From NCBI GenBank assembly GCA_963920705.1, contig OY987232.1, positions 13,207,726-13,271,725 on the forward strand: a stretch of DNA of 64,000 bases. The letters run 5' to 3'. The position numbers were made by a program, and so were the translations under genes. This document shows, in pieces, positions 46,446 through 58,162 of this stretch; within the stretch, counting starts at the first letter, position 1; each line of letters starts with the position of its first letter. Under the pieces are notes generated by a model that did no database searches, was not told the DNA's origin, and worked only from the letters and a program-made list of their open reading frames with translations. The DNA comes from Odiellus spinosus. Its lineage: Eukaryota > Arthropoda > Arachnida > Opiliones > Phalangiidae.

Positions 46446-48055
46446 TCCGATATGGTCTAGTGGCTAGGATATCTGGCTTTCACCCAGAAGGCCCGGGTTC
46501 GATTCCCGGTATCGGAGCAGTTAGTTTTTAGATTAAAAAGTTTGTTGCTCAATATTTTCTTGATTATCATTGGTTAGAGAACATGTCCGATATGGTCTAG
46601 TGGCTAAAATATCTGGCTTTCACCCAGAAGGCCCGGGTTCGATTCCCGGTATCGGAGCAGATAGTTTTTAGATTAAAAAGTTTGTTGCTCAATATTTTCT
46701 TGATTATCATTGGTTATAGCACATGTCCGATATGGTCTATTGGCTAGGATATCTGGCTTTCACCCAGCAGGCCCGGGTTCGATTCCCGGTATCGGAGTAG
46801 TTAGTTTTTAGATTAAAAAGTTTGTTGCTCAATATTTTCTTGATTTTCATTGTTGGTCACATATCCGATATGGTCTAGTGGCTAGGATATCTGGCTTTCA
46901 CCCAGCAGGCCCGGGTTCGATTCCCGGTATCGGAGTAGTTAGTTTTTAGATTAAAAAGTTTGTTGCTCAATATTTTCTTGATTTTCATTGTTTAGGTCAC
47001 ATATCCGATATGGTCTAGTGGCTAGGATATCTGGCTTTCACCCAGAAGGCCCGGGTTCTATTCCCGGTATCGGGGAAGTTCGTTTTTAGATTAAAAAGTT
47101 TGTTGCTCAATATTTTCTTGATTATCATTGGTTAGTGCACATGTTCGATATTTTCTAGTGGCTAGGATATCTGGCTGTCACCCAGAAGGCCCGGGTTCGA
47201 TTCCCGGTATCGGAGCAGTTAGTTTTTAGATTAAAAAGTTTGTTGCTCAATATTTTCTTGACTATCATTGGTTAGAGATCATGTTCGATATGGTCTAGTG
47301 GCTAGGATATCTGGCTTTCACCCAGAAGGCCCGGGTTCGATTCCCGGTATCGGGGAAGTTCGTTTTTAGATTAAAAAGTTTGTTGCTCAATATTTTCTTG
47401 ATTATCATTGGTTAGTGCACATGTCCGATATTTTCTAGTGGCTAGGATATCTGGCTGTCACCCAGAAGGCCCGGGTTCGATTTCCGGTATCGGAGCAGTT
47501 AGTTTTTAGATTAAAAAGTTTGTTGCTCAATATTTTCTTGATTATCATTGGTTAGTGCACATGTCCGATATTTTCTAGTGGCTAGGATATCTGGCTGTCA
47601 CCCAGAAGGCCCGGGTACGATTCCCGGTATCGGAGCAGTTAGTTTTTAGATTAAAAAGTTTGTTGCTCAATATTTTCTTGATTATCATTGACTAGAGCAC
47701 ATGTCCGATATGGTCTAGTGGCTAGGATATCTGGCTTTCACCCAGAAGGCCCGGGTTCGATTCCCGGTATCGGAGAAGTTCGTTTTTAGATTAAAAAGTT
47801 TGTTGCTCAATATTTTCTTGATTATCATTGGTTAGTGCAAATGTCCGATATTTTCTAGTGGCTAGGATATCTGGCTGTCACCCAGAAGGCCCGGGTACGA
47901 TTCCCGGTATCTTAGCAGTTAGTTTTTAGATTAAAAAGTTTGTTGCTCAATATTTTCTTGATTATCATTGACTAGAGCACATGTCCGATATGGTCTAGTG
48001 GCTAGGATATCTGGCTTTCACCCAGAAGGCCCGGGTTCGATTCCCGGTATCGGAG
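46446..48055 (+). tRNA. tRNA cluster 18: 12 genes, UUC and GUC
   Basis: D starts: 47144, 47424, 47564, 47844. T: 46446, 46586, 46726, 46864, 47004, 47284, 47704, 47984. 46446-47355 repeats 34862-35771. 47424 and 47564 are adjacent GUC genes. 47844 ends TATCTTAG, breaking two acceptor pairs on top of T9-T10 and A55, so it is very likely dead. Confidence 0.93.
47844..47915 (+). pseudogene. GUC tRNA with doubly mismatched acceptor stem
   Basis: The 3' acceptor strand reads TATCTTAG, breaking pairs 2-71 and 3-70, in addition to T9-T10 and A55. It is the most degraded GUC copy seen. Confidence 0.7.
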
Positions 48056-49939
48056 CAGTTAGTTTTTAGATTAAAAAGTTTGTTGCTCAATATTTTCTTG
48101 ATTATCATTGGTTAGAGAACATGTCCGATATGGTCTAGTGGCTAGGATATCTGGCTTTCACTCAGAAGGCCCGGGTTCGATTCCCGGTATCGAAGTAGTT
48201 AGTTTTTAGATTAAAAAGTTTGTTGCTCAATATTTTCTTGATTATCATTGGTTAGAGAATATGTCCGATATGGTCTAGTGGCTAGGATATCTGGCTCTCA
48301 CCCAGAAGGCCCGGGTTCGATTCCCGGTATCGGAGCAGTTAGTTTTTAGATTAAAAAGTTTGTTACTCAATATTTTCTTGATTTTCATTGTTTAGGTCAC
48401 ATATCCGATATGGTCTAGTGGCTAGGATATCTGGCTTTCACCCAGAAGGCCCGGGTTCGATTCCCGGTATCGGAGAAGTTCGTTTTTAGATTAAAAAGTT
48501 TGTTGCTCAATATTTTCTTGATTATCATTGGTTAGTGCAAATGTCCGATATTTTCTAGTGGCTAGGATATCTGGCTGTCACCCAGAAGGCCCGGGTACGA
48601 TTCCCAGTATCGGAGCAGTTAGTTTTTAGATTAAAAAGTTTGTTGCTCAATATTTTCTTGATTATCATTGACTAGAGCACATGTCCGATATGGTCTAGTG
48701 GCTAGGATATCTGGCTTTCACCCAGAAGGCCCGGGTTCGATTCCCGGTATCGGAGCAGTTAGTTTTTAGATTAAAAAGTTTGTTGCTCAATATTTTATTG
48801 ATTATCATTGGTTAGAGAACATGTCCGATATGGTCTAGTGGCTAGGATATCTGGCTTTCACCCAGAAGGCCCGGGTTCGATTCCCGGTATCGGAGCAGTT
48901 AGTTTTTAGATTAAAAAGTTTGTTGCTCAATATTTTCTTGATTATCATTGGTTAGAGAATATGTCCGATATGGTCTAGTGGCTAGGATATCTGGCTCTCA
49001 CCCAGAAGGCCCGGGTTCGATTCCCGGTATCGGAGCAGTTAGTTTTTAGATTAAAAAGTTTGTTACTCAATATTTTCTTGATTTTCATTGTTTAGGTCAC
49101 ATATCCGATATGGTCTAGTGGCTAGCATATCTGGCTTTCACCCAGAAGGCCCGGGTTCGATTCCCGGTATCGGAGATGTTACTTTTTAGATTAAAAAGTT
49201 TGTTGCTCAATATTTTCTTGATTATCATTGGTTATAGCACATGTCCGATATGGTCTAGTGGCTAGGATATCTGGCTTTCACCCAGCAGGCCCGGGTTCGA
49301 TTCCCGTTATCGGAGTAGTTAGTTTTTAGATTAAAAAGTTTGTTGCTCAATATTTTCTTGATTTTCATTGTTTAGGTCACATATCCGATATGGTCTAGTG
49401 GCTAGGATATCTGGCTTTCACCCAGAAGGCCCGGGTTCGATTCCCGGTATCGGAGATGTTACTTTTTAGATTAAAAAGTTTGTTGCTCAATATTTTCTTG
49501 ATTATTATTGTTTAGAGCACATGTCCGATATGGTCTAGTGGCTAGGATATCTGGCTTTCACCCAGAAGGCCCGGGTTCGATTCCCGACATCGGAGTAGTT
49601 AGTTTATAGATTAAAAAGTTTGTTGCTCAATATTTTCTTGATTTTCATTGTTTAGGTCACATATGCGATATGGTCTAGTGGCTAGGATATCTGGCTCTCA
49701 CCGAGAAGGCCCGGGTTCGATTCCCGGTATCGGAGAAGTTTGTTTTTAGATTAAAAAGTTTGTTGCTCAATATTTTCTTGATTATCATTGGTTACAGAAC
49801 ATGTCCGATATGGTCTAGTGGCTAGGATATCTGGCTTTCACCCAGAAGGCCCGGGTTCCATTCCCGGTATCGGAGCGGTTGGTTTTAGATTAAAAAGTTT
49901 GTTGCTAAATATTTTGATTATCATTGGTTAGAGAATATG

Positions 49940-50011
49940 TCCGATATGGTCTACTGGCTAGGATATCTGGCTCTAACCCAGAAGGCCCGGGTTCGATTCC
50001 CGGTATCGGAG
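49940..50011 (+). tRNA. CUC-type tRNA-Glu with amber anticodon CUA
   Basis: The anticodon loop is CTCTAAC in place of CTCTCAC: C36 changed to A, giving anticodon CTA at 49973-49975, complementary to the UAG stop codon. The rest is a CUC-type gene of the ACTGG D-loop subtype with all stems paired and an intact B box, followed by a T4 run. If expressed and charged it would be an amber suppressor. Eukaryotic GluRS relies on the anticodon, so it may be uncharged or mischarged. It is a single copy, which fits a recent private mutation or an assembly error. The next spacer is abnormal. Confidence 0.85.
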
Positions 50012-50051
50012 CAGTTAGGTTTTAGATTAAAAAGTTTGGTTAGAGAAAATG
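50012..50051 (+). repeat. Shortened spacer (40 bp instead of 68)
   Basis: The spacer goes from AAAAAGTTTG straight into GTTAGAGAAAATG, missing the 28 bp that hold the AATATTTT element. The deletion ends fall at TTG/TTG microhomology. The downstream gene (50052) thus lacks the usual -30 AT element, while its upstream T4 run is kept. Confidence 0.85.
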
Positions 50052-50190
50052 TCCGATATGGTCTAGTGGCTAGGATATCTGGCTCTCACCCAGAAGGCCC
50101 GGGTTCGATTCCCGGTATCGGAGCTGTTAGGTTTTAGATTAAAAAGTTTGTTGCTCAATATTTTCTTGATTATCATTGGTTATAGTTCTG

Positions 50191-51521
50191 TCCGATATGG
50201 TCTAGTGGCTAGGATATCTGGCTTTCACCCAGCAGGCCCGGGTTCGATTCCCGGTATCGGAGTAGTTAGTTTTTAGATTAAAAAGTTTGTTGCTCAATAT
50301 TTTCTTGATTTTCATTGTTTAGGTCACATATCCGATAAGGTCTAGTGGCTAGGATATCTGGCTTTCACCCAGCAGGCCCGGGTTCGATTCCCGGTATCGG
50401 AGTAGTTAGTTTTTAGATTAAAAAGTTTGTTGCTCAATATTTTCTGATTTTCATTGTTTAGGTCACATATCCGATATGGTCTAGTGGCTAGGATATCTGG
50501 CTTTCACCCAGAAGGCCCGGGTTCGATTCCCGGTATCGGGGAAGTTCGTTTTTAGATTAAAAAGTTTGTTGCTCAATATTTTCTTGATTATCATTGGTTA
50601 GTGCACATGTCCGATATTTTCTAGTGGCTAGGATATCTGGCTGTCACCCAGAAGGCCCGGGTACGATTCCCGGTATCGGAGCAGTTAGTTTTTAGATTAA
50701 AAAGTTTGTTGCTCAATATTTTCTTGATTATCATTGATTCGAGCACATGTCCGATATGGTCTAGTGGCTAGGATATCTGGCTTTCACCCAGAAGGCCCGG
50801 GTTCGATTCCCGGTATCGGAGCAGATAGTTTTTAGATTAAAAAGTTTGTTGCTCAATATTTTCTTGATTATCATTGGTTAAAGAACATGTCCGATATGGT
50901 CTAGTAGCTAGGATATCTGGCTTTCACCCAGAAGGCCCGGGTTCGATTCCCGGTATCGGAGCAGTTAGTTTTTAGATTAAAAAGTTTGTTGCACAATATT
51001 TTCTTGATTATCATTGGTTAGTGCACATGTCCGATATTTTCTAGTGGCTAGGATATCTGGCTGTCACCCAGAAGGCCCGGGTACGATTCCCGGTATCGGA
51101 GCAGTTAGTTTTTAGATTAAAAAGTTTGTTGCTCAATATTTTCTTGATTATCATTGTTTAGAGCACATGTCCGATATGGTCTAGTGGCTAGGATATCTGG
51201 CTTTCACCCAGAAGGCCCGGGTTCGATTCCCGGTATCGGAGCAGTTAGTTTTTAGATTAAAAAGTTTGTTGCTCAATATTTTCTTGATTATCATTGGTTA
51301 GTGCACATGTCCGATATTTTCTAGTGGCTAGGATATCTGGCTGTCGCCCAGAAGGCCCGGGTACGATTCCCGGTATCGGAGCAGTTAGTTTTTAGATTAA
51401 AAAGTTTGTTGCTCAATATTTTCTTGATTATCATTGATTCGAGCACATGTCCGATATGGTCTAGTGGCTAGGATATCAAGCTTTCACCCAGAAGGCCCGG
51501 GTTCGATTCCCGGTATCGGAG
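50191..51521 (+). tRNA. tRNA cluster 20: 10 genes, UUC and GUC
   Basis: D starts: 50610, 51030, 51310. T: 50191, 50331, 50470, 50750, 50890, 51170, 51450. The order resembles 3144-4335 and 45468-46517. 51450 has AAG in the anticodon stem (TATCAAGC), breaking two pairs next to an intact TTC loop. The spacer before 50890 reads CAGATAG. Confidence 0.93.
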
Positions 51522-54500
51522 CAGTTAGTTTTTAGATTAAAAAGTTTGTTGCTCAATATTTTCTTGATTATCATTGGTTAGAGAACATGTCCGATATGGT
51601 CTAGTGGCTAAAACATCTGGCTTTCACCCAGAAGGCCCGGGTTCGATTCCCGGTATCGGAGCAGTTAGTTTTTAGATTAAAAAGTTTGTTGCTCAATATT
51701 TTCTTGATTATCATTGGTTATAGCACATGTCCGATATGGTCTATTGGCTACGATATCTGGCTTTCACCCAGCAGGCCCGGGTTCGATTCCCGGTATCGGA
51801 GTAGTTAGTTTTTAGATTAAAAAGTTTGTTGCTCAATATTTTCTTGATTATCATTGGTTATAGCACATGTCCGATATGGTCTATTGGCTAGGATATCTGG
51901 CTTTCACCCAGCAGGCCCGGGTTCGATTCCCGGTATCGGAGTAGTTAGTTTTTAGATTAAAAAGTTTGTTGCTCAATATTTTCTTGATTTTCATTGTTGG
52001 TCACATATCCGATATGGTCTAGTGGCAAGGATATCTGGCTTTCACCCAGCAGGCCCGGGTTCGATTCCCGGTATCGGAGTAGTTAGTTTTTAGATTAAAA
52101 AGTTTGTTGCTCAATATTTTCTTGATTTTCATTGTTAAGGTCACATATCCGATATGGTCTAGTGGCTAGGATATCAGGCTTTCACCCAGAAGGCCCGGGT
52201 TCGATTCCCGGTATCGGGGAAGTTCGTTTTTAGATTAAAAAGTTTGTTGCTCAATATTTTCTTGATTATCATTGGTTAGTGCACATGTCCGATATTTTCT
52301 AGTGGCTAGGATATCTGGCTGTCACCCAGAAGGCCCGGGTTCGATTCCCGGTATCGGAGCAGTTAGTTTTCAGATTAAAAAGTTTGTTGCTCAATATTTT
52401 CTTGACTATCATTGGTTAGAGATCATGTTCGATATGGTCTAGTGGCTAGGATATCTGGCTTTCACCCAGAAGGCCCGGGTTCGATTTCCGGTATCGGAGC
52501 AGTTAGTTTTTAGATTAAAAAGTTTGTTGCTCAATATTTTCTTGATTATCATTGGTTAGTGCACATGTCCGATATTTTCTAGTGGCTAGGATATCTGGCT
52601 GTCACCCAGAAGGCCCGGGTACGATTCCCGGTATCGGAGCAGTTAGTTTTTAGATTAAAAAGTTTGTTGCTCAATATTTTCTTGATTATCATTGATTAGA
52701 GCACATGTCCGATATGGTCTAGTGGCTAGGATATCTGGCTTTCACCCAGAAGGCCCGGGTTCGATTCCCGGTATCGGGGAAGTTCGTTTTTAGATTAAAA
52801 AGTTTGTTGCTCAATATTTTCTTGATTATCATTGGTTAGTGCACATGTCCGATATTTTCTAGTGGCTAGGATATCTGGCTGTCACCCAGAAGGCCCGGGT
52901 ACGATTCCCGGTATCGGAGCAGTTAGTTTTTAGATTAAAAAGTTTGTTGCTCAATATTTTCTTGATTATCATTGATTCGAGCACATGTCTGATATGGTCT
53001 AGTGGCTAGGATATCTGGCTTTCACCCAGAAGGCCCGGGTTCGATTTCCGGTATCGGAGCAGTTAGTTTTTAGATTAAAAAGTTTGTTGCTCAATATTTT
53101 CTTGATTATCATTGGTTAGAGAACATGTCCGATATGGTCTAGTGGCTAGGATATCTGGCTTTCACCCAGAAGGCCCGAGTTCGATTCCCGGTATCGGAGC
53201 AGTTAGTTTTTAGATTAAAAAGTTTGTTGCTCAATATTTTCTTGATTATCATTGGTTAGTGCACATGTCCGATATTTTCTAGTGGCTAGGATATCTGGCT
53301 GTCACCCAGAAGGCCCGGGTACGATTTCCGGTATCGGAGCAGTTAGTTTTTAGATTAAAAAGTTTGTTGCTCAATATTTTCTTGATTATCATTGTTTAGA
53401 GCACATGTCCGATATGGTCTAGTGGCTAGGATATCTGGCTTTCACCCAGAAGGCCCGGGTTCGATTCCCGGTATCGGAGCAGTTAGTTTTTAGATTAAAA
53501 AGTTTGTTGCTCAATATTTTCTTGATTATCATTGGTTAGAGAACACGTCCGATATGGTCTAGTGGCTAGGATATCTGGCTTTCACCCAGAAGGCCCGGGT
53601 TCGATTCCCGGTATCGGAGCAGTTAGTTTTTAGATTAAAAAGTTTGTTGCTCAATATTTTCTTGATTATCATTGGTTAGTGCACATGTCCGATATTTTCT
53701 AGTGGCTAGGATATCTGGCTGTCACCCAGAAGGCCCGGGTACGATTCCCGGTATCGGAGCAGTTAGTTTTTAGATTAAAAAGTTTGTTGCTCAATATTTT
53801 CTTGATTATCATTGATTAGAGCCCATGTCCGATATGGTCTAGTGGCTAGGATATCTGGCTTTCACCCAGAAGGCCCGGGTTCGATTCCCGGTATCGGAGC
53901 AGTTAGTTTTTAGATTAAAAAGTTTGTTGCTCAATATTTTCTTGATTATCATTGGTTAGAGAACATGTCCGATATGGTCTAGTGGCTAGGATATCTGGCT
54001 TTCACCCAGAAGGCCCGGGTTCGATTCCCGGTATCGGAGTAGTTAGTTTTTAGATTAAAAAGTTTGTTGCTCAATATTTTCTTGATTATCATTGGTTATA
54101 GCACATGTCCGATATGGTCTAGTGGCTAGGATATCTGGCTTTCACCCAGCAGGCCCGGGTTCGATTCCCGGTATCGGAGTAGTTAGTTTTTAGATTAAAA
54201 AGTTTGTTGCTCAATATTTTCTTGATTTTCATTGTTTAGGTCACATATCCGATATGGTCTAGTGGCTAGGATATCTGGCTTTCACCCAGCAGGCCCGGGT
54301 TCGATTCCCGGTATCGGAGTAGTTAGTTTTTAGATTAAAAAGTTTGTTGCTCAATATTTTCTTGATTTTCATTGTTTAGGTCACATATCCGATATGGTCT
54401 AGTGGCTAGGATATCTGGCTTTCACCCAGAAGGCCCGGGTGCGATTCCCGGTATCGGGGAAGTTCGTTTTTAGATTAAAAAGTTTGTTGCTCAATATTTT

Positions 54501-55718
54501 CTTGATTATCATTGGTTAGTGCACATGTTCGATATTTTCTAGTGGCTAGGATATCAGGCTGTCACCCAGAAGGCCCGGGTTCGATTCCCGGTATCGGAGC
54601 AGTTAGTTTTTAGATTAAAAAGTTTGTTGCTCAATATTTTCTTGACTATCATTTTTTAGAGAACATGTCCGATATGGTCTAGTGGCTAGGATATCTGGCT
54701 TTCACCCAGAAGGCCCGGGTTCGATTTCCGGTATCGGAGCAGTTAGTTTTTAGATTAAAAAGTTTGTTGCTCAATATTTTCTTGATTATCATTGGTTAGT
54801 GCACATGTCCGATATTTTCTAGTGGCTAGGATATCTGGCTGTCACCCAGAAGGCCCGGGTACGATTCCCGGTATCGGAGCAGTTAGTTTTTAGATTAAAA
54901 GTTTGTTGCTCAATATTTTCTTGATTATCATTGATTAGAGCACATGTCCGATATGGTCTAGTGGCTAGGATATCTGGCTTTCACCCAGAAGGCCCGGGTC
55001 CGATTCCCGGTATCGGAGCAGTTAGTTTTTAGATTAAAAAGTTTGTTGCTCAATATTTTCTTGATTATCATTGGTTAGAGAACATGTCCGATATGGTCTA
55101 GTGGCTAGGATATCTGGCTTTCACCCAGAAGGCCCGGGTTCGATTCCCGGTATCGGAGCAGTTAGTTTTTAGATTAAAAAGTTTGTTGCTCAATATTTTC
55201 TTGATTATCATTGGTTAGTGCACATGTCCGATATTTTCTAGTGGCTAGGATATCTGGCTGTCACCCAGAAGGCCCGGGTACGATTCCCGGTATCGGAGCA
55301 GTTTGTTTTTAGATTAAAAAGTTTGTTGCTCAATATTTTCTTGATTATCATTGATTAGAGCACATGTCCGATATGGTCTAGTGGCTAGGATATCTGGCTT
55401 TCACCCAGATGGCCCGGGTTCGATTCCCGGTATCGGATCAGTTAGTTTTTAGATTAAAAAGTTTGTTGCCCAATATTTTCTTGATTATCATTGGTTAGAG
55501 AACATGTCCGATATGGTCTAGTGGCTAGGATATCTGGCTTTCACCCAGAAGGCCCGGGTTCGATTCCCGGTATCGGAGCAGTTAGTTTTTAGATTAAAAA
55601 GTTTGTTGCTCAATATTTTCTTGATTATCATTGGTTATAGCACATGTCCGATATGGTCTAGTGGCTAGGATATCTGGCTTTCACCCAGCAGGCCCGGGTT
55701 CGATTCCCGGTATCGGAG

Positions 55719-56558
55719 TAGTTAGTTTTTAGATTAAAAAGTTTGTTGCTCAATATTTTCTTGATTTTCATTGTTTAGGTCACATATCCGATATGGTCTA
55801 GTGGCTAGGATATCTGGCTTTCACCCAGAAGGCCCGGGTTCGATTCCCGGTATCGGAGTAGTTAGTTTTTAGATTAAAAAGTTTGTTGCTCAATATTTTC
55901 TTGATTTTCATTGTTTAGGTCGCATATCCGATATCGTCTGGTGGCTAGGATATCTGGCTTTCACCCAGAAGGCCCGGGTTCGATTCCCGGTATCGGAGAA
56001 GTTCGTTTTTAGATTAAAAAGTTTGTTGCTCAATATTTTCTTGATTTTCATTGTTTAGGTCACATATCCGATATGGTCTAGTGGCTAGGATATCTGGCTT
56101 TCACCCAGAAGGCCCGGGTTCGATTCCCGGTATCGGAGTAGTTAGTTTTTAGATTAAAAAGTTTGTTGCTCAATATTTTCTTGATTTTCATTGTTTAGGT
56201 CGCATATCCGATATCGTCTGGTGGCTAGGATATCTGGCTTTCACCCAGAAGGCCCGGGTTCGATTCCCGGTATCGGAGAAGTTCGTTTCTAGATTAAAAA
56301 GTTTGTTGCTCAATATTTTCTTGATTTTCATTGTTTAGGTCACATATCCGATATGGTCTAGTGGCTAGGATATCTGGCTTTCACCCAGAAGGCCCGGGTT
56401 CGATTCCCGGTATCGGAGTAGTTAGTTTTTAGATTAAAAAGTTTGTTGCTCAATATTTTCTTGATTTTCATTGTTTAGGTCGCATATCCGATATCGTCTG
56501 GTGGCTAGGATATCTGGCTTTCACCCAGAAGGCCCGGGTTCGATTCCCGGTATCGGAG
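55719..56558 (+). repeat. 280-bp two-gene repeat, three copies
   Basis: A consensus UUC gene and a UUC gene with TCGTCTGG (C9, G14) alternate: 55787/55927, 56067/56207, 56347/56487. The spacer before 56347 carries GTTTCTAG as a private mark. The triplet is copied whole in the second 6,573-bp repeat at about 62,292-63,131. Confidence 0.88.
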
Positions 56559-57745
56559 AAGTTCGTTTTTAGATTAAAAAGTTTGTTGCTCAATATTTTC
56601 TTGATTATCATTGGTTAGTGCACATGTCCGATATTTTCTAGTGGCTAGGATATCTGGCTGTCACCCAGAAGGCCCGGGTACGATTCCCGGTATCGGAGCA
56701 GTTAGTTTTTAGATTAAAAAGTTTGTTGCTCAATATTTTCTTGATTATCATTGATTCGAGCACATGTCCGATATGGTCTAGTGGCTAGGATATCTGGCTT
56801 TCACCCAGAAGGCCCGGGTTCGATTTCCGGTATCGGAGCAGTTAGTTTTTAGATTAAAAAGTTTGTTGCTCAATATTTTCTTGATTATCATTGGTTAGAG
56901 AACATGTCCGATATGGTCTAGTGGCTAGGATATCTGGCTTTCACCCAGAAGGCCCGAGTTCGATTCCCGGTATCGGAGCAGTTAGTTTTTAGATTAAAAA
57001 GTTTGTTGCTCAATATTTTCTTGATTATCATTGGTTAGTGCACATGTCCGATATTTTCTAGTGGCTAGGATATCTGGCTGTCACCCAGAAGGCCCGGGTA
57101 CGATTTCCGGTATCGGAGCAGTTAGTTTTTAGATTAAAAAGTTTGTTGCTCAATATTTTCTTGATTATCATTGTTTAGAGCACATGTCCGATATGGTCTA
57201 GTGGCTAGGATATCTGGCTTTCACCCAGAAGGCCCGGGTTCGATTCCCGGTATCGGAGCAGTTAGTTTTTAGATTAAAAAGTTTGTTGCTCAATATTTTC
57301 TTGATTATCATTGGTTAGAGAACACGTCCGATATGGTCTAGTGGCTAGGATATCTGGCTTTCACCCAGAAGGCCCGGGTTCGATTCCCGGTATCGGAGCA
57401 GTTAGTTTTTAGATTAAAAAGTTTGTTGCTCAATATTTTCTTGATTATCATTGGTTAGAGAACATGTCCGATATGGTCTAGTGGCTAGGATATCTGGCTT
57501 TCACCCAGAAGGCCCGGGTTCGATTCCCGGTATCGGAGTAGTTAGTTTTTAGATTAAAAAGTTTGTTGCTCAATATTTTCTTGATTATCATTGGTTAGTG
57601 CACATGTCCGATATTTTCTAGTGGCTAGGATATCTGGCTGTCACCCAGAAGGCCCGGGTACGATTCCCGGTATCGGAGCAGTTAGTTTTTAGATTAAAAG
57701 TTTGTTGCTCAATATTTTCTTGATTATCATTGATTAGAGCACATG

Positions 57746-57816
57746 TCCGATATGGTCTAGTGGCTAGGATATCTGGCTTTCACCCTGAAGGCCCGGATTG
57801 ATTCCCGGTATCGGAG
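57746..57816 (+). pseudogene. 71-nt damaged tRNA inserted in a GUC block
   Basis: The T arm is the 2866 type, and the following spacer (AAGTTAATTTTTGG) is also of that type, but the gene is preceded by a GATTAGAGCAC spacer and flanked by GUC genes. The 5' part belongs to the local family and the 3' part to the 2866 family. That makes it a hybrid by exchange or conversion. Confidence 0.78.
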
Positions 57817-58162
57817 AAGTTAATTTTTGGATTAAAAAGTTTGTTGCTCAATATTTTCTTGATTATCATTGGTTAGTGCACATGTCCGATATTTTCTAGT
57901 GGCTAGGATATCTGGCTGTCACCCAGAAGGCCCGGGTACGATTCCCGGTATCGGAGCAGTTAGTTTTTAGATTAAAAGTTTGTTGCTCAATATTTTCTTG
58001 ATTATCATTGATTAGAGCACATGTCCGATATGGTCTAGTGGCTAGGATATCTGGCTTTCACCCAGAAGGCCCGGGTTCGATTCCCGGTATCGGAGCAGTT
58101 AGTTTTTAGATTAAAAATTTGTTGCTCAATATTTTCTTGATTATCATTGGTTAGAGAACATG

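Larger units (their letters stand above)
48124..50123 (+). tRNA. tRNA cluster 19: 15 genes, mixed, ending in the CUA gene
   Basis: C starts: 48264, 48964, 49664, 50052. Amber-type CTA: 49940. D: 48544. T: 48124, 48404, 48684, 48824, 49104, 49244, 49384, 49524, 49804. 50052 is the last CUC gene in the window. 48544 has a T-stem change (CCCAG). The spacer between 49940 and 50052 is 28 nt short. Confidence 0.93.
51522..58094 (+). repeat. 6,573-bp higher-order repeat, copy 1 (47 genes)
   Basis: Genes 51590-57398 match 58163-63971 one for one at a constant 6,573-bp offset, including private variants and spacer changes. The only difference I noticed is a one-base spacer deletion before 58163. The left boundary is approximate, between the genes at 51450 and 51590. 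Confidence 0.85.
51590..58095 (+). tRNA. tRNA cluster 21: 47 genes, first copy of the 6,573-bp repeat
   Basis: D starts: 52288, 52568, 52848, 53268, 53688, 54528, 54808, 55227, 56627, 57047, 57607, 57885. T: 51590, 51730, 51870, 52008, 52148, 52428, 52708, 52988, 53128, 53408, 53548, 53828, 53968, 54108, 54248, 54388, 54668, 54947, 55087, 55367, 55507, 55647, 55787, 55927, 56067, 56207, 56347, 56487, 56767, 56907, 57187, 57327, 57467, 57746 (71 nt), 58024. Variants: 52988 C3 to T, 54388 GGTGCGATT, 54947 GGTCCGATT, 55367 G73 to T. 55927, 56207 and 56487 carry C9 and G14. Confidence 0.93.

Noticed and set aside
49937..50137. A 66-codon open reading frame on the + strand
   Set aside because: It runs through two tRNA genes (49940 and 50052) and stays open only because the 28-bp spacer deletion puts them in frame and removes stops. 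It has no coding character of its own.
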